From: Pseudomonas parafulva
GTDB lineage: Bacteria; Pseudomonadota; Gammaproteobacteria; Pseudomonadales; Pseudomonadaceae
Length of the DNA stretch: 64,000 bases
Assembly (NCBI RefSeq): GCF_002021815.1
Contig: NZ_CP019952.1
Location: 1,643,001 to 1,707,000 of the forward strand
Direction: 5' to 3'
Position numbers and translations under genes: made by a program. Under the pieces are notes generated by a model. That model was not told the DNA's origin. It was given only the letters and a program-made list of their open reading frames with translations, and did no database searches. Positions 18,501-26,327 of this stretch are shown one piece after another. Within the stretch, counting starts at the first letter, position 1, and each line of letters begins with the position of its first letter.

Positions 18501-19167
18501 GGCGCACCTCTGGCTGGTCCGCGCGGGGCAGCCCCTGGAACATCTCGGTGTACAGGCGGTAGACCATCTTGGCTGCCTGGATGACCGCCTGCTGGTCTTC
18601 GGCGTTGTCCAGGCGGTCCATCAACTGCCTGTAGGTCACCATATGGTCCTGGTCGAGCGCGCCGTGGGACTTGAGGTAGCTCATGGCCCGGTCTGGCAGC
18701 GACAGGCTCTGTGCTATGGCGCCGGCGGCCTGTGTGGCCAAGGCAATGCTGGTGCCTTCCAGGACGTTGACCATACCGAATAGCCCTACCGGATTGCCCC
18801 GTGCGATCAAGTCGTAAAGATAGGCGACCATGAGCTCGATCGACGGTGCGGGCCGGCCGTCGCGTACCGCTTCCCAGTCGCCCCCACAGGCCTCGATGTC
18901 GTTGAGGATCCACTGCTCATGGCCGTACTCTTCCTCGATGTACTCGCACACTGCACCGCGCAGCCATTCGAGCCGGGCAGGTAGGCGCGCCCCGCATGCC
19001 ATCATCAGCGGGACAGTGTGGCGCACGTGGTAATAGGCCTGGGTGAGAAATGCGATGTAGCTATCGAGACTGACCTGTCCAGCCATGGCCTCGCGGATCA
19101 CCGGCACGCCGAACAACGCCTGGCGCTCGTGGGTGGTTTGCAGTTGCAACGTTTCAAAGAAGGACAT
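18487..19167 (-). CDS. heme-oxygenase-like diiron oxidase (HDO; TenA-fold, UndA/SznF-like ligand set)
   Basis: A 226-residue all-helical protein of the TenA/PqqC/heme-oxygenase fold. It carries a set of residues expected for non-heme diiron HDO enzymes: Glu80-X2-His83 (EEYGHE), Glu137 in NVLEGTS, and His168-X3-Asp172-X2-His175 in SHGALDQDHM. TenA thiaminases instead rely on a catalytic Cys and lack this set. Known HDOs perform oxidative decarboxylation, N-oxygenation or desaturation (UndA, SznF, BesC). Here it sits 7 bp after an AMP-forming acyl ligase and overlaps an SDR, so oxidation of an activated acyl group or an amino-acyl product is plausible. The actual reaction is unknown. Confidence 0.8.
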   Translation of the reverse strand: MSFFETLQLQTTHERQALFGVPVIREAMAGQVSLDSYIAFLTQAYYHVRHTVPLMMACGARLPARLEWLRGAVCEYIEEEYGHEQWILNDIEACGGDWEAVRDGRPAPSIELMVAYLYDLIARGNPVGLFGMVNVLEGTSIALATQAAGAIAQSLSLPDRAMSYLKSHGALDQDHMVTYRQLMDRLDNAEDQQAVIQAAKMVYRLYTEMFQGLPRADQPEVRHAVA

Positions 19168-19174
19168 GGTCAGC

Positions 19175-20644
19175 TTACTCCTGGGGTATGCAGATCAGGG
19201 ATTGATAGCGTTCAAGAATTGCCTCGCGCCGAGGGCGGCCGTTGGCTGTCAGGGTTTGATCGGTGAGGCTCAGCGGCGCCGTCAGGCGTCGCCAGTGGTG
19301 GGCACGTGCGTAGTCGGGCAGCCGTGCATTGCACTGGCTCACCACTTGATCGATCTGGTCGTCGCTCAGGCTTGGGTCCATCGGCCAGATCAACGCCACA
19401 TTGCTGGGCAGGCTCTCGCCATGTACGAATGCTTGGGCGATGATGCCGCTCTGGGTAAGTTCGGCCTCTACCCACTCAGGGCTGACGTTTCGACCGAAAC
19501 TGGTGATGAATTGGTGCTTCTTGCGCCCATCGAGGTACAGGAAACCATCGTCATCCAAATGGCCCAGGTCCCCGGTTGCCCACCATGGACCGTGGAAAAG
19601 CGCGGTATCGAGGTAGCCCAGCAGCGTGCAACCGGCCACCAGCACCTCGCCATCTTCCGCGATGCGCACCTGCACATGGGGTAGCGGCTTGCCCACACTG
19701 CCCCGGCGTACGCTGCCCGGACGGTTGAGGGCGACCACCGAGGCGCATTCAGACAGCCCATAGCCCTCGTACACCGCAAGCCCGACAGCCTCGGCGCGAG
19801 CCAGCAAGCTGGGCGACACCCGAGCGCCGCCTACGGCGACGAACCTCAACTGCTCAGCTGACATCGCCCCTTGTTCAACAGCAGTGACCAGCCCTAGCAG
19901 CAACTGCGGCACAAGGATCAGGCTCTGGGCCTGACTCTGGACGATTGCACCCACCAGTCGCTTGAAGTCCACCTGGGTGGCGCCACTGATCCCCAGTTGC
20001 TGTTGACTGAGCAGGTGCACGCAGGCTCCGGCGATCAGCGCGGCATACACGCCCAGGTTTTCCAGCAGAACGCCCAGTGGCAGCACCGCCAGGTGATGCT
20101 CGGGTGCGCTGGCTCGGCTAGCTGCCTCAAGCTCACGGGCCACGCCAAGCAATGCCTCGGCACTCAGGCAGACACCTTTCGGGGATCCCGTACTGCCGGA
20201 GGTGTAGGTGATTTTTGCCGTTTCCGGCGCAATGGCCACCCCTGCGAGCGACTTGCAGAGCCAGAACCCCGGCCGAGCCTGTGGCACGTAGCCCAGCTCG
20301 ACAAGACGTGAGTCCCACCCGGTTTCGCTCAGCACCAGGGTGACGCCGCTTTGGCTGAGACAGTGGGACATTTGAGCGCAGGTGAAAAACGGGGGAATGA
20401 TCACGCATGGGCGTTCGGCGAACAGCGCTGCAAGGTCCCACAGCAACAGTTGCGGGCCATTGTCCAAGGCCAGTGCGAATGCACCCTGAGGTTGGCTCCC
20501 AAGCCAGGCGGCACGTACCTCGACCGCCTCGAACAAGGCGCGATAGGTCAGGTGCTGGTCGGCACCTTGCACGGCGATGGCGTCAGGCTGACGTAGGGCG
20601 TGTTCCTTCAGCAAGGCCTTGAAGCGGTTCAGTTCATGCCGCAT
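19175..20644 (-). CDS. AMP-forming acyl/aryl ligase (ANL superfamily), A10 Lys replaced by Arg
   Basis: A 489-residue adenylate-forming enzyme. It has motif A3 ITYTSGSTGSPKGVCLS (about 145-161), A5 VYEGYGLSECASVV, A7 WWATGDLGHLDDDGFLY and A8 LDGRKKHQFITSFGRNVSPE. The C-terminal A10 motif, normally containing G-K for adenylation, reads NGRPRR at about 468-473, so Arg470 replaces the usual Lys. The N-terminal domain is shorter than in FadD-type synthetases. It overlaps the thermostable-hemolysin-type gene by 11 bp. Likely role: adenylation of a carboxylic acid (fatty acid or similar) for transfer by the neighbouring GNAT-like protein or for oxidation by the HDO; whether it makes a CoA thioester is uncertain. 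Confidence 0.88.
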   Translation of the reverse strand: MRHELNRFKALLKEHALRQPDAIAVQGADQHLTYRALFEAVEVRAAWLGSQPQGAFALALDNGPQLLLWDLAALFAERPCVIIPPFFTCAQMSHCLSQSGVTLVLSETGWDSRLVELGYVPQARPGFWLCKSLAGVAIAPETAKITYTSGSTGSPKGVCLSAEALLGVARELEAASRASAPEHHLAVLPLGVLLENLGVYAALIAGACVHLLSQQQLGISGATQVDFKRLVGAIVQSQAQSLILVPQLLLGLVTAVEQGAMSAEQLRFVAVGGARVSPSLLARAEAVGLAVYEGYGLSECASVVALNRPGSVRRGSVGKPLPHVQVRIAEDGEVLVAGCTLLGYLDTALFHGPWWATGDLGHLDDDGFLYLDGRKKHQFITSFGRNVSPEWVEAELTQSGIIAQAFVHGESLPSNVALIWPMDPSLSDDQIDQVVSQCNARLPDYARAHHWRRLTAPLSLTDQTLTANGRPRREAILERYQSLICIPQE

Positions 20645-21311
20645 GACCGGATTCCTCTCTCAGGACCGGCAAGCCAAGGCGCTGAAAGACACCTGTGCGC
20701 GTCAAGGCATCGAAGCCGTAACGGATATTTCCGGCAAACACCTGAGGGCAATGGCTGTAGTAGGTGCCCCATTTTTCAGCCTGGTCCTCAAGGCGAGCAG
20801 GATCGGCTGGCGCCAGGACGACGGGCATCAGCCCCAGTCGCTGGAAGCTGTTGATCAGCTTCGCCGCGCCGGTGAACGCGACCCAGTGCAGGCCGCGTGA
20901 GGCCAGCAACCACGTGACCGCAGCGATCATCAGGCGCGCGCTGCCGGCGCTGAGCGAGGCCAGGTTGCCCACCTCGACCATGCAACTGCGCGGCAGGGTT
21001 GTCCCGACCACACGGGACACGGCGTCTTCCAGAGGCATGTCGAGGTAGCGCTCCAGAAACAGGGACCCGTCATCGGCTGGGCGAATGCCCGCGGCGGCTG
21101 TCAACCGGCCTTGGCTGTCGTGAAACGCCAGTAACTGCGGCAGGAAATGCTGAATATCGGCCTGATGGCTCAACGCAAAGCACTGATGGATGAACCGCTC
21201 GAGTGGCATTCGTCCAGGGTCGTCTTGCAGGTGTAGCGACAATGTTGCCTGACGATCGGCCTGGTTACCGATGGCCAATGGAAGCAGATGGCTCCAGTCA
21301 CGGTGGGTCAT
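20634..21311 (-). CDS. thermostable hemolysin family protein (GNAT-like acyltransferase fold)
   Basis: A 225-residue protein of the T_hemolysin family, first gene of the seven-gene operon. Recognisable segments are HQCFALSHQADIQHFLPQLL, the GNAT-like strand LLAFHDSQGRLTAAAGIRPA, FLERYLDMPLEDA, the highly conserved MVEVGNLASLSAGSARLMI and FTGAAKLINSFQRLG. There is no signal peptide, which fits a cytosolic acyltransferase better than a secreted cytolysin; the family name dates from a Vibrio hemolytic phenotype. GGGAG precedes the ATG by about seven bases. Co-transcription with an acyl ligase, HDO and SDR suggests that it condenses an acyl group with an amine or another acceptor. Confidence 0.85.
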   Translation of the reverse strand: MTHRDWSHLLPLAIGNQADRQATLSLHLQDDPGRMPLERFIHQCFALSHQADIQHFLPQLLAFHDSQGRLTAAAGIRPADDGSLFLERYLDMPLEDAVSRVVGTTLPRSCMVEVGNLASLSAGSARLMIAAVTWLLASRGLHWVAFTGAAKLINSFQRLGLMPVVLAPADPARLEDQAEKWGTYYSHCPQVFAGNIRYGFDALTRTGVFQRLGLPVLREESGHAA

Positions 21312-21358
21312 GAAACGTCTCCCAACAGGTTCGATGGGGGACAGTGTCGGGGGCTTAT

Positions 21359-21375
21359 CTGAAGGGAATCTGAAG
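21359..21375 (-). promoter_or_regulatory. PmrA/QseB-like direct hexamer repeat
   Basis: CTGAAG-N5-CTGAAG on the plus strand, that is CTTCAG-ATTCC-CTTCAG in the direction of the operon, centred about 55 bp upstream of the ATG at 21311. Two hexamers with an 11-bp period match the architecture of OmpR-family half-sites and resemble the PmrA box (CTTAAN-N5-CTTAAN). The operon encodes its own PmrA/QseB-type regulator, so this is the best candidate operator. Confidence 0.5.
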
Positions 21376-21626
21376 TCAGGTGTTACAGTTTCATTTCAAG
21401 GAGTGCCAGTAGGATCTTCTTTCGTGCTGTTGGGCGAGGGACGTGCCCGTACCCTTCCATAACTGATATCGTAATGATGTCATTGTCGCGCAACCTTTGT
21501 CGTTGTGCCGCTGTCGTAGTTCGCACTACCGGTCAGGCAGCAAGGGTCGCATCCTGCGATGGCCATGCGTGAGCCGGTAACGAAGCCAGGGATTGGTCTT
21601 TTTTGTCTTCCTCCGAGTACCGACCC

Positions 21627-22931
21627 ATGCTTCATCTTTTTCGTAACCGCGGCGAGCGCCAGGCGCTCACGCAGCTGGCTGCCTCCCTCCCGCAAACACA
21701 CACCGACGGTGGCCGCACTGCCGCCAGTTGGACAGACGTGCAACGTGAATGGACCTCGCGTGAGTTGCATGCCATTGAGCGTGAAGGCCGTATTGCCGAG
21801 CTTGAGCGCGAGCTGGAAAACGCCCGGTTGATGCTGGCCGAGGCCGACGCCAATGCGCGCGCCTCGGAAACCCGATTCGACCTGGTCAATCGTGCATCTA
21901 GCGAAGGCTTGTGGGACATGGAAGTGGTGGCTGGTGACCCGGTCAACCCGCGCAACCGCTTCTGGTGGTCGCAGCAATTTCGCGAAATGCTGGGGTTTCG
22001 CGACGAGCGCGATTTTCCCAATGTCCTGGCCAGCTGGGCTGACCGCCTACACCCGGAAGACAAGGCCGCCACCCTGGACGCCTTCGCTCGCCACCTGAAC
22101 GACAAATCAGGCATGACCCCCTACCGGGTGCGCAACCGTCTGGCCATGAAAGACGGCAGCTACCGCTGGTTCTTCGCCCAGGGTGAAACCCTGCGCGATG
22201 CACGGGGCGTGCCTTTGCGCGTTGCCGGCGCCTTGCGCGACATCCACGACGAGTTGCAGCGCGAACATGAGCACGACGTGATCATCACCCGTTTCGAACT
22301 GGCGCGGGAAATGCTCTCGGACGGGCTGTGGGACATGGAAGTGATCGCCGGTGACCCCGTCAATCCCAAGAACCCCTTCTGGTGGTCGCCGCAGTTCCGC
22401 CGTTTGCTGGGCTTCGAAACCGTCGAAGAATTCCCGGACGTGTTGGACAGCTGGGCCTCACGCCTGCACCCGGAGGACAAGGCCTACAGCCTGGAAGCCT
22501 TCCAGGCGCACCTGAACGACCGTACGGGCAAGACGCCGTTCGACATCGAGTACCGATTGAAAATGAAAAGCGGGGAGTACCGCTGGTTCCGCGCCCGTGG
22601 CCAGACCAAACGCGATTCCTACGGCGCGCCGTTACGTGTGGTCGGGGCATTGGTGGACGTTGATCTGGAGCACCAGCAGTCTGCCATGCGTGAGACCGAA
22701 GCAGCCCACCAGCGCACCCTGGAATCCAACATCACCAAGCTTACCCAGATCGTCGGCACCATTCAGAGCATTGCCAGCCAGACCAACCTGCTGGCGCTCA
22801 ATGCCGCTATCGAGGCAGCACGTGCCGGGGAGGCGGGCAGGGGGTTTGCGGTGGTGGCCGATGAAGTACGCAAGTTGGCCACGCGCACGACGGAGGCTAC
22901 CGAGCAGGCGGCCGACATGATGCGCGGCTGA
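21627..22931 (+). CDS. soluble PAS-PAS chemoreceptor with short signalling domain (BdlA-like architecture)
   Basis: A 434-residue cytoplasmic receptor without transmembrane segments. After a coiled N-terminus come two near-duplicate PAS_3-type domains ([20 protein letters not shown] and [20 protein letters not shown], each with RLHPEDK and YRWF...GQT-type PAC segments). The chemoreceptor tip follows: [20 protein letters not shown] and [20 protein letters not shown]. The protein ends right after the tip, so most of the usual MCP helical bundle and methylation region are missing. BdlA of P. aeruginosa, a biofilm-dispersion regulator, has this layout. ATG at 21627 is preferred over an upstream TTG at 21603. 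The next chemoreceptor begins 39 bp downstream. Confidence 0.88.
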   Translation: MLHLFRNRGERQALTQLAASLPQTHTDGGRTAASWTDVQREWTSRELHAIEREGRIAELERELENARLMLAEADANARASETRFDLVNRASSEGLWDMEVVAGDPVNPRNRFWWSQQFREMLGFRDERDFPNVLASWADRLHPEDKAATLDAFARHLNDKSGMTPYRVRNRLAMKDGSYRWFFAQGETLRDARGVPLRVAGALRDIHDELQREHEHDVIITRFELAREMLSDGLWDMEVIAGDPVNPKNPFWWSPQFRRLLGFETVEEFPDVLDSWASRLHPEDKAYSLEAFQAHLNDRTGKTPFDIEYRLKMKSGEYRWFRARGQTKRDSYGAPLRVVGALVDVDLEHQQSAMRETEAAHQRTLESNITKLTQIVGTIQSIASQTNLLALNAAIEAARAGEAGRGFAVVADEVRKLATRTTEATEQAADMMRG

Positions 22932-22970
22932 CAGCTCGTTTTTCTCTCACTTCGTTCCAGGGTTTAACTC

Positions 22971-24611
22971 ATGAATTGGTTCTACGATGCCAGGTTGTCG
23001 GTCAAGCTGTACCTCGCTTTCGCGCTGTGCGCGCTGATCACCTTGAGTGTAGGAGTTGTCGGTAGCCAAGGAATCGGCTCGCTTTCGTCTAGTTTGCAAA
23101 GTGTATTTGCCAACAATCTCGTGTCGGTGGCCCAGGTTGCAGAGGCGCGTTCCAGTGCCATTGCCCAGAGCCAGGACCTTTACCGGCTTGTAGCGGCTAC
23201 CGCAATCAATGCGCCCGAAGCTGAACGCGCTGCCATTCTTGCGTCCATGAAAGAAAACCGGCAGAGCAGCGAGCAGGCATTCGCGATCTATCGAGCAACG
23301 CCGTTGTCCGACGATGAACGCCTTGCCGGCGATCGCATGGAAAAAGACTGGCCAGCCTACCAGGCCATCATGGATCGGACGGTAGCCACCATCGCACGAG
23401 GTGACTTGGCCGAAGCCAGGCAATTGATGGCCGGCGAATTGCACCAGGCATTTCGTACCGTGCTCGACGACTTGACCACCATGGTCGAGTCCAATAACCG
23501 GCAGATCGATGAAGGTGCGCGAGCTGCAAAACACAACGAGGCGGCGGCCAAGTTCAACCTGTACTTGGGTATCGGTGCGGCGTTCGTAGCCGCCATTTTG
23601 CTGGGTATGTTCATCAGCCGGGTCATCAGCAAACCGATCGCGCTGGCGGTCAATACGGCCGAGCGCATCGCAGGCGGCGACCTGAGCAAACCCGTGGCGA
23701 CAGGTCACGCCGACGAGACGGGCCAACTGCTAAACGCCCTGGGGGTCATGCAGCAAGGCCTCAAGCGCACCCTGGAGCAAATCGCCAACGCAGCGGATCA
23801 GCTCGCCTCCGCGGCCGAAGAGCTCAACGCCGTCACCGATGAGAGCACCCGCGGGCTCACGCGCCAGAATGATGAAATTCAGCTGGCCGCCACGGCCGTC
23901 ACGCAAATGAGTGCGGCGGTCGAGGAAGTGGCACGCAACGCCACCTCCACCTCCGAAGCCTCCCGGCAGACGTCCGAGGAAGCGGCCAGTGGCCGTGACC
24001 AGGCGCGCGAAGCCGTGCAGGCCATAACCAGCGTGAACAGCGAAATCGGACAGTCCACGGTCATCGTTGGGGAGTTGGCCGGTAGCGTGCGCGACATCGC
24101 CAAGGTGGTCGATGTGATCCGCGGCATTGCCGAACAGACCAATCTGCTGGCGCTCAACGCGGCCATCGAGGCGGCGCGGGCTGGCGAGCAGGGTCGAGGT
24201 TTTGCGGTGGTGGCAGACGAAGTGCGGGCATTGGCGGCGCGTACCCAGGCCTCAACGGGCGAGATCGAAGCCATGATCACAGGCGTTCAGGCCCGTGCCG
24301 ACGATGCGGTCAAGGCCATGGGCAACAGCCGAAACCTGGCCGATAGCACCCAGGCCTTGGCCCAGGCGACCGGGGAATCGCTGGAGCGGATCGCCCGGAA
24401 CATCGCCCAGATCAACGACCGCAACCTGCTGATCGCCACGGCGTCCGAAGAGCAGGCCAATGTGGCCCGCGAGGTGGACCGCAACCTGATCAACATCCAG
24501 GACCTGTCGACCCAGACCTCGGCCGGTGCGCATCAAACCAGCGCATCCAGCCAGGAGCTGTCCCGCCTGGCCATCTCGTTCAACGACATGGTCAGCACCT
24601 TCAAGCTCTGA
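22971..24611 (+). CDS. methyl-accepting chemotaxis protein, four-helix-bundle sensor
   Basis: A 546-residue transmembrane chemoreceptor. TM1 (about 11-32) starts [20 protein letters not shown], a 4HB_MCP periplasmic domain of about 155 residues follows, and TM2 is near 193-212 ([20 protein letters not shown]). HAMP, adaptation helices and the signalling tip [20 protein letters not shown] with [19 protein letters not shown] complete it. The C terminus ends [13 protein letters not shown] with no CheR-tethering pentapeptide. It follows the soluble PAS receptor by 39 bp and may be co-transcribed. The ligand is unknown; 4HB sensors bind organic acids, aromatics or amino acids. Confidence 0.96.
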   Translation: MNWFYDARLSVKLYLAFALCALITLSVGVVGSQGIGSLSSSLQSVFANNLVSVAQVAEARSSAIAQSQDLYRLVAATAINAPEAERAAILASMKENRQSSEQAFAIYRATPLSDDERLAGDRMEKDWPAYQAIMDRTVATIARGDLAEARQLMAGELHQAFRTVLDDLTTMVESNNRQIDEGARAAKHNEAAAKFNLYLGIGAAFVAAILLGMFISRVISKPIALAVNTAERIAGGDLSKPVATGHADETGQLLNALGVMQQGLKRTLEQIANAADQLASAAEELNAVTDESTRGLTRQNDEIQLAATAVTQMSAAVEEVARNATSTSEASRQTSEEAASGRDQAREAVQAITSVNSEIGQSTVIVGELAGSVRDIAKVVDVIRGIAEQTNLLALNAAIEAARAGEQGRGFAVVADEVRALAARTQASTGEIEAMITGVQARADDAVKAMGNSRNLADSTQALAQATGESLERIARNIAQINDRNLLIATASEEQANVAREVDRNLINIQDLSTQTSAGAHQTSASSQELSRLAISFNDMVSTFKL

Positions 24612-24644
24612 ACAGGGCGTAGACGATCTGTAGCGTGTCATGCC

Positions 24645-24682
24645 CCGCTCACCGCAGTGGTGCACTTACCTGCGGTGGGCGG
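24645..24682. terminator. bidirectional hairpin between convergent genes
   Basis: CCGCTCACCGCAG (24645-24657) pairs with CTGCGGTGGGCGG (24670-24682), twelve Watson-Crick pairs plus one G-T, with a 12-nt loop. It sits between the stops of the convergent chemoreceptor and lipoprotein genes. U-tracts are poor, so it may act as a Rho-type or decay-limiting hairpin, but position and stem strength support a shared 3' end. Confidence 0.6.
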
Positions 24683-24693
24683 CGCGAGGGCTT

Positions 24694-25023
24694 TCAGTCG
24701 ACGCGCACGAAGACGTTCTTGGCCATGTCGCTACCGCCGACGGCCTCCAGGCGCTTGCCGCCGTCGAGCACGCGTACGTTGATCAGCGCCATGCCATCTT
24801 TGTTGCGCGCGGTGACCACGTCATCCTTGCGCTCCCATTCATCCACCTTCAGCTTGTTGCCGTTGGTGATGATGGAGTCCTTGGAAAACTCCCAGGTCTG
24901 TTTCGGGCTCTGGATACCCATCACGGTTGTGGTTTGCTCGTAGGTGCCTTCCAGGGCGTCGTTGCCACAACCGGCGATGACGAAAAACGGCAGGGCGGCG
25001 AGGGCGAGTTTGAGTTTACGCAT
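24694..25023 (-). CDS. small outer-membrane/periplasmic lipoprotein
   Basis: A 109-residue protein with a lipoprotein signal: MRKLKLALAALPFFVIAGC, lipobox VIAGC with Cys19. The mature domain (GTYEQTTTVMGIQSPKQTWE and NKDGMALINVRVLDGGKRLE) looks like a small beta-barrel of unknown function; it resembles a short lipocalin-like lipoprotein common in pseudomonads. The start overlaps the end of the upstream GFA-family gene by 8 bp, so they are probably co-transcribed. No partner suggests a specific role. Confidence 0.85.
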   Translation of the reverse strand: MRKLKLALAALPFFVIAGCGNDALEGTYEQTTTVMGIQSPKQTWEFSKDSIITNGNKLKVDEWERKDDVVTARNKDGMALINVRVLDGGKRLEAVGGSDMAKNVFVRVD

Positions 25024-25453
25024 TGAGCTTCCTTTTCAGTGAGTCAATCTCGTTCGACAGGGTCGATGGCAGGTGCCATGGCGCCGCGGCGTCGAGATGC
25101 AGGTGGGTATCACGTGTGGGTACGAAGGGGGTATCGAGCGTGCCAAGGGCGATTGAGATCCAATCGGCGTATTGGCCTGCATTGCGTGACCAGAACAGGC
25201 TCGAGCCGCAGGCTGCACAGAATTGCCGTAGGACCGTGGGGGATGAGGCATAGGCCGCAAGCTGGTCAGCGCCGCGCAGCATGCGCAGCGCCTCACGCGG
25301 CACACTGCCGTATGAGGCATAGGCAGCCCCATGGCCTTTGCGGCACTGGCTGCAATGGCAGTGGCTCACGGCCTTGGGCGGGCCGAGCAGTTCATAACCG
25401 ATTGCCGCGCAAAGGCAGCTTCCCTGGTATGTGCTAGACAAACGCGATTCCAT
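25016..25453 (-). CDS. GFA-family (glutathione-dependent formaldehyde-activating-like) zinc protein
   Basis: A 145-residue GFA/Mss4-like protein. Zinc-binding cysteines appear in GSCLCAAIGYEL, SHCHCSQCRKGHG and RQFCAACGSSLFW, the family's three conserved clusters. The start at 25453 (MESRLSSTYQGSCLC) is chosen because upstream residues of the longer frame to 25516 are not family-like. Despite the name, most GFA proteins have unknown substrates and formaldehyde activation is disputed. It is divergent from the formate dehydrogenase operon, 391 bp away, which makes a one-carbon detoxification link possible but unproven. Confidence 0.88.
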   Translation of the reverse strand: MESRLSSTYQGSCLCAAIGYELLGPPKAVSHCHCSQCRKGHGAAYASYGSVPREALRMLRGADQLAAYASSPTVLRQFCAACGSSLFWSRNAGQYADWISIALGTLDTPFVPTRDTHLHLDAAAPWHLPSTLSNEIDSLKRKLNA

Positions 25454-25844
25454 GCGTAGGAAAAGGCGCCAGCTTAAACGTAGCGCCAAGGGGAGTCGAG
25501 CCGGTTCTGGCCACACGTGTCGGTGGCAGGTGCCTGGGAAGCGGTTTTCGCACGTCCTTGACCGTCAGGGGGCACAAGCGCGTGCTGGCGAGCCCGAAGC
25601 TCGATCAGCCCGTAAAGCCGTGGGACGTCGGTTTCAGAATGCGGCTGGTCGTTCGCGCGCAACCTTCCGGTGCAGCAAGTGCCATGCTTGCAGGATGCCA
25701 TTGGACCCGCGCGCAGACGCATGGACGATGGCAAGGAGGCCGCCTGCTCCACGCACCCGTGACGTGGCTGGCGCGCCGCAGCAGAACACGCCGGAACCCG
25801 CCAGTACAACAACAGGGGCGGGCCGTGATGCCGAGGTCCGCTGT
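25454..25844. other. divergent intergenic region upstream of formate dehydrogenase operon
   Basis: This 391-bp GC-rich stretch lies between the GFA-family gene (minus) and fdsG (plus). Open frames crossing it are extensions or shadows with basic, low-complexity translations. It presumably holds the promoters of both transcripts; I see no clear sigma-70, sigma-54 or palindromic operator site. Confidence 0.4.
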
Positions 25845-26327
25845 ATGCCTGATCAAATGCTCCACCTGCCCGCTGTCCAACGTATCGTGGCCGATCACCA
25901 AGAAACCCCTGGTGCGCTGCTACCGATACTGCACGCCATCCAGCATGCTGTCGGGTACATTCCCGATGCCGCCGTCGGCGAGGTCGCCCACGCACTCAAC
26001 CTGAGCCGGGCCGAGGTCCAGGGCGTCATCAGCTTCTATCATGATTTCCGCACTGCCGCGCCAGCCCGGCACACCCTGCGCCTGTGCCGGGCCGAGTCGT
26101 GCCAGAGCCGTGGCGCCGAGGCCCTGGCCGCGCAGCTGCGCGAGCAATTGGCGCTCGATGACCATGGCACCAGCGCCGACGGTGCCATCAGCCTGCGCCC
26201 GGTCTATTGCCTGGGCGCCTGTGCCTGTTCGCCAGCCCTTGAACTGGACGGTCAGGTGCACGCCCGGCTCACGCCCGAGCGGCTACGCGAGTTGGTCAAA
26301 GGTTGCCAGGAGGGCGCCGCATGCTGA
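25845..26327 (+). CDS. fdsG: NAD-dependent formate dehydrogenase gamma subunit (NuoE-like)
   Basis: A 160-residue thioredoxin-like [2Fe-2S] subunit. The helical N-terminus (LPAVQRIVADHQETPGALLP) and EVQGVISFYHDFRT are NuoE hallmarks; the cluster ligands are in CRAESCQS and CLGACACSP, four cysteines in the C-X4-C...C-X3-C spacing. The frame is open from 25431, but ATG at 25845 gives the family length and follows a GAGG site by about eight bases. The subunit relays electrons between the alpha and beta subunits of a soluble Mo- or W-dependent formate dehydrogenase. It overlaps fdsB by seven bases. Confidence 0.93.
   Translation: MPDQMLHLPAVQRIVADHQETPGALLPILHAIQHAVGYIPDAAVGEVAHALNLSRAEVQGVISFYHDFRTAAPARHTLRLCRAESCQSRGAEALAAQLREQLALDDHGTSADGAISLRPVYCLGACACSPALELDGQVHARLTPERLRELVKGCQEGAAC

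Noticed and set aside
18487..19167. Thiaminase II (TenA)
   Set aside because: The diiron HDO ligand pattern is present and the operon has no thiamine genes.
21480..21977. 165-codon minus-strand frame at the start of the PAS receptor
   Set aside because: It overlaps the coding start of the receptor and shows no domain; treated as a shadow.
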